Assembly: GCF_017565705.1 (NCBI RefSeq)
Contig: NZ_JAGDYL010000010.1
Coordinates: 52,056-116,055, forward strand
DNA length: 64,000 nucleotides
Direction of reading: 5' to 3'
From: Leucobacter ruminantium
GTDB lineage: Bacteria; Actinomycetota; Actinomycetes; Actinomycetales; Microbacteriaceae
Translations under genes and position numbers: made by a program
The notes under the pieces: model-generated
Told to the model about the DNA's origin: nothing
The model's database searches: none
The model's input: the letters and a program-made list of their open reading frames with translations, nothing else
Shown: one piece after another, positions 1 to 10,761 of the stretch
How positions within the stretch are numbered: the stretch's first letter is position 1
Layout: each line of letters begins with the position of its first letter

Positions 1-75
1 TCTCCTGAGAGCGGGGAGAGGGATTCCGGCGTCCGCCCCGGGATCCCTCGCCCCGATCCCTCGCCGGAGGATGCC

Positions 76-543
76 TCAGCCGCGGCGCAGCTGCAGCGGC
101 TCGTCCATCCACGGCTCGACCGACGCGCGCCCCTCGGGAGACAACCGTGACGGCCGCAGGGTCTGGCCGTCGACGGTCACCACCGTCGTGATCGCGCGCG
201 CGACCACCGTGCGCTCTGCCGCCGAACCGTCGATGATCTCGTAGTGCACCTCGAGGCTCGAGCCCCCGAGCTTGCCGATCCACAGCTCGATGGTGATCGG
301 CCGCTCCGAGTACTCGAGCACCCTGAGGAACTCGATCTGCTGCCCCGCGACGAGCATCTTCTGGCCGCCGGGCGCATCCTCCCTGAAGTGCCGCTCCATG
401 CCGGTGCGCTCGCGCCCCGACCCCAGCCAGAAGGTGCGCACGCGCGCCTCCTCGAGGAAGCGCGCGTAGGCCACGTTGTTGACGTGGCCGTATGCGTCCT
501 GGTCGCCCCAGCGGAGCTCGAGGTCGATGTGGGTGCGGGCCAT
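76..543 (-). CDS. acyl-CoA thioesterase, hotdog fold (4-hydroxybenzoyl-CoA thioesterase-like)
   Basis: This 155-aa protein has the N-terminal signature RWGDQDAYGHVNNVAYARFL, in which the Asp before xxGHVNN is the usual catalytic residue of YbgC/4HBT-type hotdog thioesterases. It should hydrolyse an acyl-CoA in the cytoplasm; the substrate cannot be read from sequence. A single hotdog domain fills the whole length, which is normal for the family. The ATG is preceded by GGAG about 7 nt upstream. It follows ettA on the same strand with a hairpin-rich gap of about 100 bp. A thioesterase-like gene near ettA and ssb is also found in mycobacteria (Rv2475c-Rv2478c), which supports the call. Confidence 0.85.
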   Translation of the reverse strand: MARTHIDLELRWGDQDAYGHVNNVAYARFLEEARVRTFWLGSGRERTGMERHFREDAPGGQKMLVAGQQIEFLRVLEYSERPITIELWIGKLGGSSLEVHYEIIDGSAAERTVVARAITTVVTVDGQTLRPSRLSPEGRASVEPWMDEPLQLRRG

Positions 544-581
544 GATGCTCCAATCGGCCCTGCGGGGCTGTGTGTTTCCAA

Positions 582-601
582 CCGGCCTGGGGGCAGGCCG
601 G
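582..601 (-). terminator. 8-bp GC hairpin downstream of ettA
   Basis: CCGGCCTG, a GGGG loop and CAGGCCGG form a perfect 8-bp stem. It lies after the ettA stop and before the thioesterase start. There is no T-tract, so its terminator role is inferred. Confidence 0.4.
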
Positions 602-639
602 GAACTAATAGCGCAAAGCTGCGCTTTGCCTGTAGCGAA

Positions 640-647
<8 letters not shown>
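601..647. repeat. nested inverted repeat spanning the ettA stop codon
   Basis: Outer arms GGAACTAAT (601-609) and ATTAGTTCC (639-647) enclose a second perfect hairpin, GCAAAGC (613-619) with GCTTTGC (623-629). The outer arm includes the ettA TAA codon. The structure could mark the mRNA 3' end or be a bidirectional element. Confidence 0.6.
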
Positions 648-2319
<1,672 letters not shown>

Positions 2320-2330
2320 GGTTCACAAGC

Positions 2331-2819
2331 CTACCAATCGAGCGGTCTGGTATTCCCAATCAGGCAGATGTCCTGGTTCGGCCCCACGGCGGGCTGCACG
2401 GTCGCCACGAAGCTGCGGTCCCCGGCGACCAGCTGCCCGATCAGGCAGTCGGCGCCGAATCGCGCGGACACGAAGATGTTGTCGGCCGCGAGCCCCGTCT
2501 TGCTCTCGTCGAAGCTCACCTGCATGGTGTCGCGGTTGAAGCCGGCCGCCACGAGCGAGTCGACGAGCGGCGCCCCGAGCACCGGCCCGTCGCCCGCGGC
2601 ATACGTGCGCATCGTCTCCGTGAAATAGGGCAGATTGTCGGCGGCCGATCCCTCGGGGAAGAACTCGGGCGCGGTCTCGGGCTCGGCCGGGGCCTCGCGC
2701 TTCGGGGTGTCGGGGGTGGGGCCCTCGAGCAGGGCGCAACCCGTGGCCGACGCGGAGAGCAGCCCGACGAGGAGCAGCGGTGTCAGAACGCGGAGGGCGG
2801 GTTTGCCTGTGGTGAGCAC
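2331..2819 (-). CDS. small lipoprotein, DUF6993-like
   Basis: This 162-aa protein starts at GTG. A hydrophobic signal peptide ends in SASATGC, a lipobox with the modified Cys at about residue 28, so it is predicted to be anchored on the outer face of the membrane. A Pro/Glu-rich linker (residues 33-55) is followed by a compact domain of about 100 residues with two Cys (near CLIGQL and CLIGNT) that could form a disulfide. The C-terminal domain resembles the actinobacterial DUF6993 family, whose function is unknown. It lies 11 nt upstream of ettA on the same strand and is divergent from ssb across 282 bp. Confidence 0.75.
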   Translation of the reverse strand: MLTTGKPALRVLTPLLLVGLLSASATGCALLEGPTPDTPKREAPAEPETAPEFFPEGSAADNLPYFTETMRTYAAGDGPVLGAPLVDSLVAAGFNRDTMQVSFDESKTGLAADNIFVSARFGADCLIGQLVAGDRSFVATVQPAVGPNQDICLIGNTRPLDW

Positions 2820-3101
2820 TCTGACAGTCTACGCAGCGAGGCGGGGCGGAATCCGAGCGTCTGCCGTGTCCGTCCGAGCCGCGCCGCCGTGTGCATCTCC
2901 TCCGCGCCGCGGGGGATCCTCCCTCCACAGCGCGAAGATTCGCGAATATCCCGCCAATCGATTCACATCGGGGGTCGCGGGCCTCCCGACGCGGCCACCG
3001 GTGTCGCAGGCTGGTGCCGAGGGGCGGGGCGTATCCCGCACGGCGCGTCCCGCTCCTCGCCGCGGCGCTGCTGCCGCGCACTCGAAGAGAAGGAGATTCC
3101 C

Positions 3102-3668
3102 ATGTCCAACCGCATCACTGTCATCGGCACCATCGCGACCGCCCCGCACATGATCGGCAACGACCCGGCGCGTTCGCTCTGCACGTTCCGCCTCGCGAGC
3201 AACGAGCGCAGGTACGACCGCGAGAAGGGAGAGTGGATCGACGGCACGACCAACTGGTTCACCGTCAACGTCTTCCGCACGCTCGGAGATCACGCGAAGG
3301 AGTCGTTCTCGACCGGCGATCGGGTGCTCATCACCGGGCGCCTGCGAGTGCGCCGGTGGGAGAACGAAGGCAAGTCGGGCAACTCCGTAGAGATCGACGC
3401 GGAGGCGCTGGGCCACGACCTGCGCTGGGGCGTGTCGCGCTTCGCTAGGCGCGGCGGGGCTCGCCCGCAGGGCGGTGCGGAACAGGCCGCGGCCGCTCAT
3501 CCGGCCGGGTCTCATCCGGCCGGCGCGGTGAGCGGATTCGAGGCGCCGGACTCGGGCACGCCGGGTTTCGGAAGCGCGGTCGGATCAGGCGGCGCAGGCG
3601 ACTCGGGGAGCTCGGGCGGCGAGGGATCCGCGGCGGCCGAGACGGGAGTCGAGGCCGTGGCCGCATGA
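3102..3668 (+). CDS. ssb: single-stranded DNA-binding protein, SsbB-like paralogue
   Basis: I chose the ATG at 3102 because AGAAGGAGAT lies immediately upstream and the protein then begins MSNRITVIGTIATAPHMIG, the usual first OB-fold strand. The 188-aa product has one OB-fold (residues 1-115) and a Gly/Ala/Ser-rich tail. It ends in EAVAA and lacks the acidic DDDxPF tip that recruits partner proteins, which marks it as the secondary SSB of actinobacteria (Rv2478c-like) rather than the main replication SSB. It is divergent from the lipoprotein-ettA pair and convergent with msrA. Confidence 0.9.
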   Translation: MSNRITVIGTIATAPHMIGNDPARSLCTFRLASNERRYDREKGEWIDGTTNWFTVNVFRTLGDHAKESFSTGDRVLITGRLRVRRWENEGKSGNSVEIDAEALGHDLRWGVSRFARRGGARPQGGAEQAAAAHPAGSHPAGAVSGFEAPDSGTPGFGSAVGSGGAGDSGSSGGEGSAAAETGVEAVAA

Positions 3669-3678
3669 CACCTGCGGC

Positions 3679-3708
3679 GCGGTGCGGCTTGGCGCGGTGC
3701 GGCCTGGT
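3679..3708. repeat. two tandem 15-bp units after ssb
   Basis: GCGGTGCGGCTTGGC is followed directly by GCGGTGCGGCCTGGT (13 of 15 identical) in the short gap between the convergent ssb and msrA genes. No function is evident; it may be slippage-generated. Confidence 0.6.
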
Positions 3709-3728
3709 GCGACCCGCTGTGGCTCGGC

Positions 3729-4253
3729 TCAGCGCAGATATTCGGCGAACCTGGCGCGCACCTTGTTCGCCTTCGGCACCGCGACGGCGAGGCAGTAGCC
3801 CTGAGTCGGGTTCTTGGCGAAGAAGTCCTGGTGGTACTCCTCGGCGGGGGTGACCTCGCCGAGGGGCTCGATCGTCGTCACGATGGGAGCGTCGTACCAC
3901 TGGGAGGCGCGCTCGATCGCCGCTTCGAAGACCTCTCGCTGGGCATCGTCGTGGGGGAACATCGCGGAGCGGTACTGCGTGCCCACGTCGGCGCCCTGTC
4001 GGTTCAGCTGCGTGGGGTCGTGCATCGTGAAGAACGCGTCGAGGATCACCTCGGCCGGGATCACGGTCTCGTCGAAGACGACCTCGACGGCTTCCGCGTG
4101 GCCCGTCGCCCCGGTGCAGACCTGCTCGTAGTTCGGGTTCGGGGTCGTGCCCCCGGTGTAGCAGGAGATCACCTGTTCCACACCTCGGAGTTGCCGGTAT
4201 GCGGCGTCGAGGCACCAGAAGCACCCGCCGGCGAGCACGAAGCTCGTGGTCAT
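3729..4253 (-). CDS. msrA: peptide methionine sulfoxide reductase MsrA
   Basis: The 174-aa product reduces methionine-S-sulfoxide in free and protein-bound Met. GGCFWC lies at residues 9-14, with catalytic Cys11. Further family features are SCYTGG, the [11 protein letters not shown] block and a QDFFAKNP motif near the C-terminus. Starting at ATG 4253 gives the standard MsrA N-terminus [14 protein letters not shown]. This ATG overlaps the nadE stop by 4 bp (ATGA), so translation is probably coupled. Longer upstream starts would run through nadE in another frame and are rejected. Confidence 0.95.
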   Translation of the reverse strand: MTTSFVLAGGCFWCLDAAYRQLRGVEQVISCYTGGTTPNPNYEQVCTGATGHAEAVEVVFDETVIPAEVILDAFFTMHDPTQLNRQGADVGTQYRSAMFPHDDAQREVFEAAIERASQWYDAPIVTTIEPLGEVTPAEEYHQDFFAKNPTQGYCLAVAVPKANKVRARFAEYLR

Positions 4254-5176
4254 GATCGCTGCTCCCCGTTCTGCTCGTGCCCCTCGCCGGGCTGCTCCCC
4301 GTCCCGCACCTGCCGCGTCGCATCGCCCGCCGAGGGCTGCGCGTCCGCTTCGGCCCGCCACCAGGTGTCGAAAGGCGCGACGGGCAGGCGGCGTTTATGC
4401 TCGGTTCCGGTGTAGCGCCGCTCGAGGTTCTCGGCGGCGGCGTCGGATACGGGCTCGCCGCGCAGGTAGGCGTCGATCTCGGCGTAGGAGACTCCGAGGC
4501 TCGACTCATCGCTCTGTCCGGGCTCGCCGTCGAGCAGGTCTGCGGTGGGAACCTTCTCCCAGAGCCGGTCGGGGGCTTCGAGCACACGCAGCATGTCGGC
4601 GCCCTGGCCCTTCGTGAGCCCGGCGAGCGGTGTGACGTCGGCCGCGCCGTCGCCGAACTTCGTGAAGAAGCCGGTGATCGCTTCGGCCGCGTGGTCGGTG
4701 CCGATCACGAGGAGGCGCCGGTCACCCGCGATCGCGTACTGCGCGACCATGCGCATGCGGGCTTTGACGTTGCCCTTGTTGAAGTCGCTGACGGGTTCGC
4801 CCGTCGCCGCCGAGACCTCGGCGACGAGCCCGTCGACGCCGGGGGCGATGTCGACGGCGACCGAGCGGTCCGGCTCGATGAAGGAGAGCGCGAGCTGCGC
4901 GTCGGCCTCGTCGTGCTGCACGCCGTAGGGCAGGCGCACCGCGATGAACTCGGCCTCTCGGCCTTCCCCGCGCAGTCGCTCGACCGCGAGTTGCGCGAGC
5001 TTGCCCGCGAGCGTCGAGTCCTGTCCGCCGGAGATGCCGAGCACAAAGCCTCGGCAGCCGGGGATGGAGCGCGCGTAGTCGGCGAGGAAGCCGACTCGCC
5101 GGTCGACCTCGGCCGCGGGGTCGATGTCGGGTACGGCGCCGAGCGCCTCGATGATCCGTTGCTGCTTCTCGCTCAC
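4250..5176 (-). CDS. nadE: ammonia-dependent NAD+ synthetase
   Basis: This protein makes NAD+ from nicotinate adenine dinucleotide, ATP and ammonia. The P-loop SGGQDS, typical of N-type ATP pyrophosphatases, is near residue 50, followed by [16 protein letters not shown] and [20 protein letters not shown], both NadE hallmarks. There is no nitrilase domain, so ammonia rather than glutamine is the expected donor. GTG 5176 (308 aa, [13 protein letters not shown]) is preferred because TAGGGT, a possible -10, lies 7 nt upstream and overlaps the alternative GTG at 5185. The C-terminus carries about 30 extra residues compared with E. coli NadE. The stop overlaps the msrA start by 4 bp. Confidence 0.94.
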   Translation of the reverse strand: MSEKQQRIIEALGAVPDIDPAAEVDRRVGFLADYARSIPGCRGFVLGISGGQDSTLAGKLAQLAVERLRGEGREAEFIAVRLPYGVQHDEADAQLALSFIEPDRSVAVDIAPGVDGLVAEVSAATGEPVSDFNKGNVKARMRMVAQYAIAGDRRLLVIGTDHAAEAITGFFTKFGDGAADVTPLAGLTKGQGADMLRVLEAPDRLWEKVPTADLLDGEPGQSDESSLGVSYAEIDAYLRGEPVSDAAAENLERRYTGTEHKRRLPVAPFDTWWRAEADAQPSAGDATRQVRDGEQPGEGHEQNGEQRS

Positions 5177-5228
5177 GTCTTCCACCCTACTCCGGTGACT
5201 TTTCGTGCGGGTTACGCCCTCGGCTGAT

Positions 5229-8200
5229 TCAGACGAGCACCTCTTCCACCGGCAGCAGGCACTTCGGTCCGAGCATGCCCTTGAGCTCGCCGAACAGGTC
5301 GGCGGTGATGCGCACCTGCTCGCGCAGTTCGAAGATGCGCACCGAGTTCGGCGTGATGAGGTTCAGGTGCACTTCGCTCTCTCCGCGGTGACGGCGGAGG
5401 GTGGAGCGCAGCTCCTCCATGAGAGGTTCGGTCGCCCTGGCTTCGGTGAGGGTGAGTTCGAGCGTCGTCGCGTCCTCTTGAACGCCGGCGTCGATCGGTT
5501 TCACACCGTACGCATGCATGGACATGCCGTCGTCGCGCGAGTTCATCTTGCCCCGCAGCGCCACGATCGAGTCGGGCTGCAGCAGGCTGCCGAACTCCTG
5601 GTACGACTTGCCCATGAAGAGCGCCTGCACCTCGCCGGTGAAGTCCTCGAGCGTCACCATGCCGTAGAGGTTGCCCGACTTCGCGGTGCGGTGCTGCACG
5701 CTCGTCAGCAGCCCGGCGAGTGTGACGATCTCCCCGTCGTAGCCGGGGCTCGCCTCGGTGTTGGTCGCCTGTTCGACCGTCACGGACGCCTCCTTGGCGA
5801 GCGCGCTGTCGAGCCCGCGCAGGGGGTGGTCCGAGACGTAGAGCCCCAGCATCTCGCGTTCGAAGGCGAGCTTGTCCTTCTTCGTCCACTCGGGACGGTC
5901 GGGCACCTGCGAGACGGTTTCCACGGTCTCACCCGCGGCCTCGGCCGCTTCGGCGAAGAGGCTGTCGAAGTCGAAGCCGACGTCTCCCTTCTCCTCGGCG
6001 CGCTTCTCCTTCACGGCGCTCTCGATGGCCTGCTCGTGGATCTCGACGAGCGCGCGACGCGTGCCGCCCAGTCCGTCGAACGCGCCGGCCTTGATGAGCG
6101 ATTCGACGGTTCGCTTGTTCAGGGCGGTGAGCGGGGCCTTCTTCAGGAAGTCGTGGAAGCTCTCGAAGCTGCCCTGCGACTCGCGCGCCTCGCGGATCGC
6201 CTCGACCACGTTGGTGCCGACGTTGCGGATCGCACCGAGGCCGAAGCGGATGTCGTCGCCGACGGCGGAGAAGTTGGCGAAGGAGTCGTTGACCGCGGGC
6301 GGCAGCACCTTGATGCCCATGCGGCGGCACTCGTTGAGGTAGATGGCCAGCTTGTCCTTGGAGTCGCCGACGCTCGTGAGCAGCGCGGCCATGTACTCGG
6401 CCGGGTAGTGGGCCTTGAGGTAGGCGGTCCAGTAGCTGACCACGCCGTAGGCTGCGGAGTGCGCTTTGTTGAAGGCGTAGTCGGAGAAGGGGAGCAGGAT
6501 GTCCCAGAGCGCCTTGATGGCGGCCTCGGAGAAGCCTCGCTCCTTCATGCCCCCGGAGAAGCCCTCGTACTGCTTGTCGAGCTCCGACTTCTTCTTCTTG
6601 CCCATGGCGCGGCGCAGGATGTCCGCTTGGCCGAGCGAGAAGCCCGCCACCCGCTGGGCGATCGACATCACCTGCTCCTGGTAGATGATGAGGCCGTAGG
6701 TGGTGTCGAGGATGTCCTTCAGCGGTTCCTCGAGCTCGGGGTGGATGGGCGTGATCTCCTGCAGCCCGTTCTTGCGCAGCGCGTAGTTGGTGTGCGAGTC
6801 GGCGCCCATCGGGCCCGGGCGGTAGAGCGCGAGGACGGCCGAGATGTCTTCGAAGTTGTCGGGCTTCATGAGGCGCAGCAGACCGCGCATGGGACCGCCG
6901 TCGAGCTGGAACACCCCGAGGGTGTCGCCGCGGGCGAGCAGTTCGTAGGAGGGGGCGTCGTCGAGTTCGAGGCGTTCGAGGTCGAGTTCTTCTCCGCGGT
7001 TGAGGCGGATGTTCTCGAGCGCGTCGGAGATGATCGTGAGGTTGCGCAGCCCGAGGAAGTCCATCTTGATGAGGCCGAGGCCCTCGCAGGTCGGGTAGTC
7101 GAACTGGGTGACGATCTGGCCGTCCTGCTCGCGCTTCTGCAACGGGATGATGTCGATGAGCGGGTCGCTCGACATGATCACGCCCGCGGCGTGCACGCCC
7201 CACTGACGCTTCAGCCCTTCGAGGCCGCGCGCTGTGTCGTAGACCTTCTTCGCGTCGGGATCCTCTTGCAGCACGGCGCGGAACTCGGCCGCCTCCTTGT
7301 AGCGGGGGTGCTCCGGGTCGGTGATGCCCGAGAGCGGGATGTCCTTCGCCATCACCGCGGGCGGCATCGCCTTCGTCAGCTTCTCTCCCATGCCGAAGGG
7401 GAAGCCGAGGACGCGCGATGCGTCCTTGAGCGCCTGCTTCGACTTGATGGTGCCGTAGGTGACGATCTGCGCGACGCGCTCGTCGCCGTACTTCTCGGTC
7501 ACGTACTTGATGACCTCGCCGCGGCGACGATCATCGAAGTCGACGTCGAAGTCGGGCATCGAGACGCGGTCGGGGTTCAGGAAGCGCTCGAAGATCAGGC
7601 CGTGCTGCAGCGGGTCGAGGTCGGTGATCCTCATCGCATAGGCGACCATCGAGCCGGCGCCCGAACCGCGGCCGGGTCCGACGCGGATCCCGTTGTCCTT
7701 CGACCAGTTGATGAAGTCGGCGACGACGAGGAAGTAGCCGGGGAACCCCATCTGGGTGATGACGCCGATCTCGTACTCGGCCTGCTTGCGCACCTCGTCG
7801 GGGATGCCGTTCGGGTAGCGGTAGTGGAGGCCCTTCTCGACCTCTTTCACGAACCAGCTGTCCTCGGTCTCGCCGGCGGGCACCGGGTAGCGCGGCATGT
7901 AGTTGGCGGAGGTGTTGAACTCCACCTTGCAACGCTCGCCGATCTCCAGCGTGTTGTCGCACGCGTCGGGGTGGTCGCGGAAGATGTGCCGCATCTCGGC
8001 CGCGGTCTTCAGGTAGTAGCCCGAGCCGTCGAACTTGAACCGGTTGGGGTCGTCGAGGCGGGATCCCGACTGCACGCACAGCAGCGCGGAGTGCGCCTCG
8101 GCGTCGGCCTCGTGCACGTAGTGGAGGTCGTTGGTGGCGACGAGAGGGATCGAGAGGTCGCGTGCGATCTTGATGAGGTCCGTCTGCACGCGCCGCTCGA

Positions 8201-8789
8201 TCTCGAGCCCGTGATCCATGAGCTCGCAGAAGAAGTTCTCCCTGCCGAAGATGTCCTGGAACTCGGCTGCGGCCTTGCGCGCCTCGTCGTATTGCCCGAG
8301 TCGCAGGCGGGTCTGGATCTCGCCCGACGGGCAGCCCGTCGTCGCGATGATCCCCTTGGCGTAGGTCTGGAGCAGCTCGCGGTCCATGCGCGGTTTGAAG
8401 TAGTACCCCTCCATCGACGAGTAGCTCGAGAGACGGAAGAGGTTGTGCATGCCCTCCGTGGTCTCGGAGAGCATCGTCATGTGGGTGTAGGCGCCGGCGC
8501 CCGAGACGTCGTCTCCGCCGCCGCTCCCCCAACGCACGCGGGTCTTGTCGCTGCGGTGCGTGCCCGGCGTCAGATAGGCCTCGATGCCGATGATCGGGTT
8601 GAGGCCGCGATCCCTCGCCTGCTTCCAGAAATCGAAGGCGCCGAAGGTGTTGCCGTGATCGGTGACGGCGATCGCCGGCATGCCCTGAGCCACGGCCGCA
8701 TCCATGAGCGGGCCGACGCGGGCCGCCCCGTCGAGCATCGAGTACTCGCTGTGCACGTGCAGGTGTACGAACCCGTCTTTCTCAGACAC
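5229..8789 (-). CDS. dnaE: DNA polymerase III alpha subunit
   Basis: This is the replicative polymerase catalytic subunit. The chosen GTG at 8789 has GAAAGGGG upstream and gives 1186 aa beginning [20 protein letters not shown], the start of the PHP domain. Polymerase active-site Asp residues are in PDFDVDFDD, and a [16 protein letters not shown] motif lies in the palm. A tandem HhH region, an OB-fold ([15 protein letters not shown]) and a C-terminal tail follow. This is a DnaE1-type protein, not PolC or the error-prone DnaE2. The long open frame antisense to it is a high-GC shadow. It is followed by nadE-msrA after 52 bp. Confidence 0.97.
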   Translation of the reverse strand: MSEKDGFVHLHVHSEYSMLDGAARVGPLMDAAVAQGMPAIAVTDHGNTFGAFDFWKQARDRGLNPIIGIEAYLTPGTHRSDKTRVRWGSGGGDDVSGAGAYTHMTMLSETTEGMHNLFRLSSYSSMEGYYFKPRMDRELLQTYAKGIIATTGCPSGEIQTRLRLGQYDEARKAAAEFQDIFGRENFFCELMDHGLEIERRVQTDLIKIARDLSIPLVATNDLHYVHEADAEAHSALLCVQSGSRLDDPNRFKFDGSGYYLKTAAEMRHIFRDHPDACDNTLEIGERCKVEFNTSANYMPRYPVPAGETEDSWFVKEVEKGLHYRYPNGIPDEVRKQAEYEIGVITQMGFPGYFLVVADFINWSKDNGIRVGPGRGSGAGSMVAYAMRITDLDPLQHGLIFERFLNPDRVSMPDFDVDFDDRRRGEVIKYVTEKYGDERVAQIVTYGTIKSKQALKDASRVLGFPFGMGEKLTKAMPPAVMAKDIPLSGITDPEHPRYKEAAEFRAVLQEDPDAKKVYDTARGLEGLKRQWGVHAAGVIMSSDPLIDIIPLQKREQDGQIVTQFDYPTCEGLGLIKMDFLGLRNLTIISDALENIRLNRGEELDLERLELDDAPSYELLARGDTLGVFQLDGGPMRGLLRLMKPDNFEDISAVLALYRPGPMGADSHTNYALRKNGLQEITPIHPELEEPLKDILDTTYGLIIYQEQVMSIAQRVAGFSLGQADILRRAMGKKKKSELDKQYEGFSGGMKERGFSEAAIKALWDILLPFSDYAFNKAHSAAYGVVSYWTAYLKAHYPAEYMAALLTSVGDSKDKLAIYLNECRRMGIKVLPPAVNDSFANFSAVGDDIRFGLGAIRNVGTNVVEAIREARESQGSFESFHDFLKKAPLTALNKRTVESLIKAGAFDGLGGTRRALVEIHEQAIESAVKEKRAEEKGDVGFDFDSLFAEAAEAAGETVETVSQVPDRPEWTKKDKLAFEREMLGLYVSDHPLRGLDSALAKEASVTVEQATNTEASPGYDGEIVTLAGLLTSVQHRTAKSGNLYGMVTLEDFTGEVQALFMGKSYQEFGSLLQPDSIVALRGKMNSRDDGMSMHAYGVKPIDAGVQEDATTLELTLTEARATEPLMEELRSTLRRHRGESEVHLNLITPNSVRIFELREQVRITADLFGELKGMLGPKCLLPVEEVLV

Positions 8790-9086
8790 CGATTGAGCCC
8801 CTTTCGCCGACCCCTCCAGGGTAGCGCGGCCTCCGACGAAGAAGCCCGACACGGCCCATTCGGTCACCGCTCGGATGCGGACTCCCAGGGGACGATGGCG
8901 TCGACGCCGAGGCCGAGGAAGTGCGCCCGCCTCACACCGAGACGCGCCCTTTTGCACGAGATGACCCGGTATGCACGTAGATCAAGGGGTCATCTCGTGC
9001 AGATGGGGTCAGGTCGGTGCGCCCGGAGGGATACGGACGGATGTTGATCCCAGCCGATAAGAACGGAAGGTTTGGCGGTGCGCCAC
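8790..9086. other. intergenic region upstream of dnaE
   Basis: No convincing gene is seen. The region holds the dnaE ribosome-binding site and a long palindrome at 8953-9001. The frame continuing upstream from dnaE lacks a better start than GTG 8789. Confidence 0.6.
8953..9001. repeat. palindromic element, copy 1 (15-bp perfect arms)
   Basis: TGCACGAGATGACCC (8953-8967) and GGGTCATCTCGTGCA (8987-9001) are perfect inverted repeats around a 19-nt spacer. The sequence is related to the palindrome at 9695-9750. It could terminate the upstream 9087-9422 gene or be a mobile REP-like element. Confidence 0.8.
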
Positions 9087-9422
9087 TCAGAAGCCGTAGG
9101 CGGTGGCCGTCTGGTAGAAGATCAGGGCTGCCAGGGCGCCGACGACGACTCCGATGTACCCGAGGGTCAGCCCGGCGGCGGCCAGGCCCCACCCGCGTTC
9201 GTGCGTCCGGTTGATCTGAGAGACGGCGATATGGCCGAGCACGATCGCCGCGACCGAGAGGAAGAAGGAGAGCACGAACGAGAGAACGGCAAGCGTGTTC
9301 GTCTTCTCGACGAGCACCAGCTCCCCTCTCTGCACCTTCGCGTTCCGCCTCACCCCCGCGGCTATCACGCACCCGATGCCGACGAGGATCAGAAGAATCA
9401 GCAGAATGGTAACGGGATCCAA
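9087..9422 (-). CDS. small membrane protein, DUF4190-like
   Basis: This 111-aa protein has three predicted hydrophobic segments (about 3-25, 45-68 and 81-105). The middle block, ending in LGHIAVSQINRTHERGWGLA, and the next helix beginning LAAAGLTLGYIG are typical of the actinobacterial DUF4190 membrane domain (unknown function). The start is TTG, supported by AAGGAG about 5 nt upstream. It stands alone between palindromic and intergenic sequence. Confidence 0.75.
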   Translation of the reverse strand: MDPVTILLILLILVGIGCVIAAGVRRNAKVQRGELVLVEKTNTLAVLSFVLSFFLSVAAIVLGHIAVSQINRTHERGWGLAAAGLTLGYIGVVVGALAALIFYQTATAYGF

Positions 9423-9553
9423 AGGTGCTCCTTACATAGGTCGCGCGAGGCCCGGTTCGACTCCGTCCGCAGGCGGATCGGTAGCACAGCGGTAGGGCGG
9501 AGAGCCGAGCGTTGCAACCAACACAAGCAGAGGCGGCGCGCTCCGACGTCGAG

Positions 9554-9584
9554 TTCGGGTCGCTTCCGAACTTTCCGGAAATCC
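9554..9584. repeat. dispersed repeat, copy A
   Basis: This contains TTCCGAACTTTCCGGAAA (9564-9581), which recurs exactly at 10660-10677. Similarity extends about 10 nt to the left (TTCGGG followed by YCGS) and 3 nt to the right. Confidence 0.75.
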
Positions 9585-9694
9585 CGGAAAGCCGCGCAAA
9601 CCCTGCGCTCCGATAGACCGGCAGGGATCAAGCCCCGCGATCGGACACGTCAAACCGAACGTCGGTACACCCGTGCATCGCGGCGACATGCGTG

Positions 9695-9750
9695 CTTATG
9701 CACGAGCTGCCCCGTTAACCACGTGCATGAGAGGTCAGCTCGTGCATAAG
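9695..9750. repeat. palindromic element, copy 2 (15-bp perfect arms)
   Basis: CTTATGCACGAGCTG (9695-9709) and CAGCTCGTGCATAAG (9736-9750) are perfect inverted repeats around 26 nt. The TGCACGAG core and the ACGT-containing spacer match copy 1 at 8953-9001, with compensated differences in the arms. Confidence 0.8.
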
Positions 9751-10015
9751 GCCGCGACTCGCGACGGGCAGTAGATGCACACGACCTCGATAGATGACCT
9801 GGAGCTGATCCGCTGACCGTTATGAGTTGCCCGTCGACGAGCACCCGGCCCGAGCCCGATCGGCGCACTCCACCAGTACATTTCGTCTCGGCGGTGAGCG
9901 GTTCCACGGTCGGCGTCGGCTGATTCGGTACACGAAGCGGCAGACTCACCGAGTCGGGCAGGCTCCTGGGCGCACGCTTCTGACAAGCGCGAACCCAGGC
10001 CAGAGGGTGAAGTGA

Positions 10016-10381
10016 TCAGCCGATCTGTAGAAGTGCCGCGTCGTGTTGCCGCACAGCATCCGCCAACGTTGCCGCAAGCTTCTTGGAGCCACCGAAACTT
10101 ACGGTGTTTCGAGCCCCACCCCATGCACGGGCGAAGCCCGAGTCGCCGAGCGCGATGATCGCGAGCAGCCTGTGGTCCCCTTCATCATTGACGTGAACCT
10201 GAATGGCAGAAGATCCCCCGATGAGGCCGTTCTTCTCCACGAGAACTGCGAGATCCGAGGGATCATCGAGCGCGTCGAACTGCACAGGACTGATAGTCGC
10301 GTTCCCGCAGGCTGCGCGCACGATCTGCCTCAACGATCCAACGTCCAGACTGGAACGATAGATATTTTCCTCTTGCTTCAT
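10016..10381 (-). CDS. hypothetical protein, 121 aa
   Basis: I do not recognise a family. The 121-aa product is soluble and mixed in composition, with no signal peptide or membrane segment. It has an N-terminal charged part (MKQEENIYRS), a central VHVNDEGDHRLLAIIALGDSG stretch predicted as beta strands, and an Ala-rich C-terminal helix. AAAAGGAAAT lies directly before the ATG, which makes it a credible gene. It follows a tiny zinc-ribbon frame by 55 nt, and the gap contains GTTC-AAAAC-GAAC, a small dyad. Confidence 0.55.
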   Translation of the reverse strand: MKQEENIYRSSLDVGSLRQIVRAACGNATISPVQFDALDDPSDLAVLVEKNGLIGGSSAIQVHVNDEGDHRLLAIIALGDSGFARAWGGARNTVSFGGSKKLAATLADAVRQHDAALLQIG

Positions 10382-10436
10382 GATTTCCTTTTCCGTATGT
10401 CCGGCCTTTGCAACAGCTTGAGTTCGTTTTGAACGA

Positions 10437-10535
10437 TCAGTTCTCGCGGTTGCAGTGCGGGCAGTTCCAGCGTCCGGCCGCGCTGCCGAAGCCCGGGTCG
10501 ATGTAGAAGGCGCCGCCGCAATGACGACAGGTCAC
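10437..10535 (-). CDS. tiny CxxC zinc-ribbon frame, 32 aa
   Basis: From GTG 10535 the frame encodes 32 residues, with CRHC near the start and CPHC near the end, separated by about 20 residues that include FYIDPGFGS. Two CxxC knuckles at this spacing are a zinc-ribbon signature and are hard to explain as a shadow. The GTG overlaps the TGA of an 18-codon frame (ATG 10588, MAMYTGTVSPSGGTTRAG) by 4 nt. The gene may therefore be coupled to a leader, read by -1 frameshift, or be a remnant. No longer start exists in this frame. Confidence 0.45.
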   Translation of the reverse strand: MTCRHCGGAFYIDPGFGSAAGRWNCPHCNREN

Positions 10536-10649
10536 CCTGCTCTGGTTGTGCCACCGGACGGGCTGACGGTTCCTGTGTACATAGCCATGTCATGAGTCCT
10601 TGTACCCCCTCCCCCCAATCAAGCGCACCGGCTCAACGCACGCAGCCGG

Positions 10650-10681
10650 TTCGGGCCGGTTCCGAACTTTCCGGAAAATCC
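10650..10681. repeat. dispersed repeat, copy B
   Basis: TTCCGAACTTTCCGGAAA at 10660-10677 is identical to copy A at 9564-9581. The flanks also match with few changes. This copy lies downstream of the acyltransferase gene. Confidence 0.75.
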
Positions 10682-10761
10682 GAACGGCCTCGGTGGCTCG
10701 TTCGCGCGCCCCGGACCCGCCCCGATGCCAACGCGAATCCGCCCGAACCCGACACGCAGCC

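Larger units (their letters stand above)
9423..10015. other. 593-bp non-coding stretch with repeats
   Basis: No supported gene is present. The stretch holds, in order, a pair of tRNA-like fragments (about 9447-9500), one copy of a dispersed 31-nt repeat (9554-9584), and a palindrome (9695-9750). Short open frames on both strands have Arg/Ser-rich shadow-like translations without ribosome-binding sites. Confidence 0.55.

Noticed and set aside
5205..9047. 1280-codon plus-strand open frame opposite dnaE
   Set aside because: It mirrors dnaE codon bias exactly; dnaE has complete motifs.
9447..9500. intact tRNA gene
   Set aside because: T-arm-like sequence precedes the D-arm-like sequence and no acceptor stem pairs, so at most fragments are present.
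10378..10593. 71-codon frame from ATG 10593 ending with a 4-bp overlap on the 121-aa gene
   Set aside because: Its translation is Arg/Leu/Pro-rich and shadow-like, while the zinc-ribbon frame on the same strand has two CxxC motifs. It is not excluded entirely because of the neat overlap.
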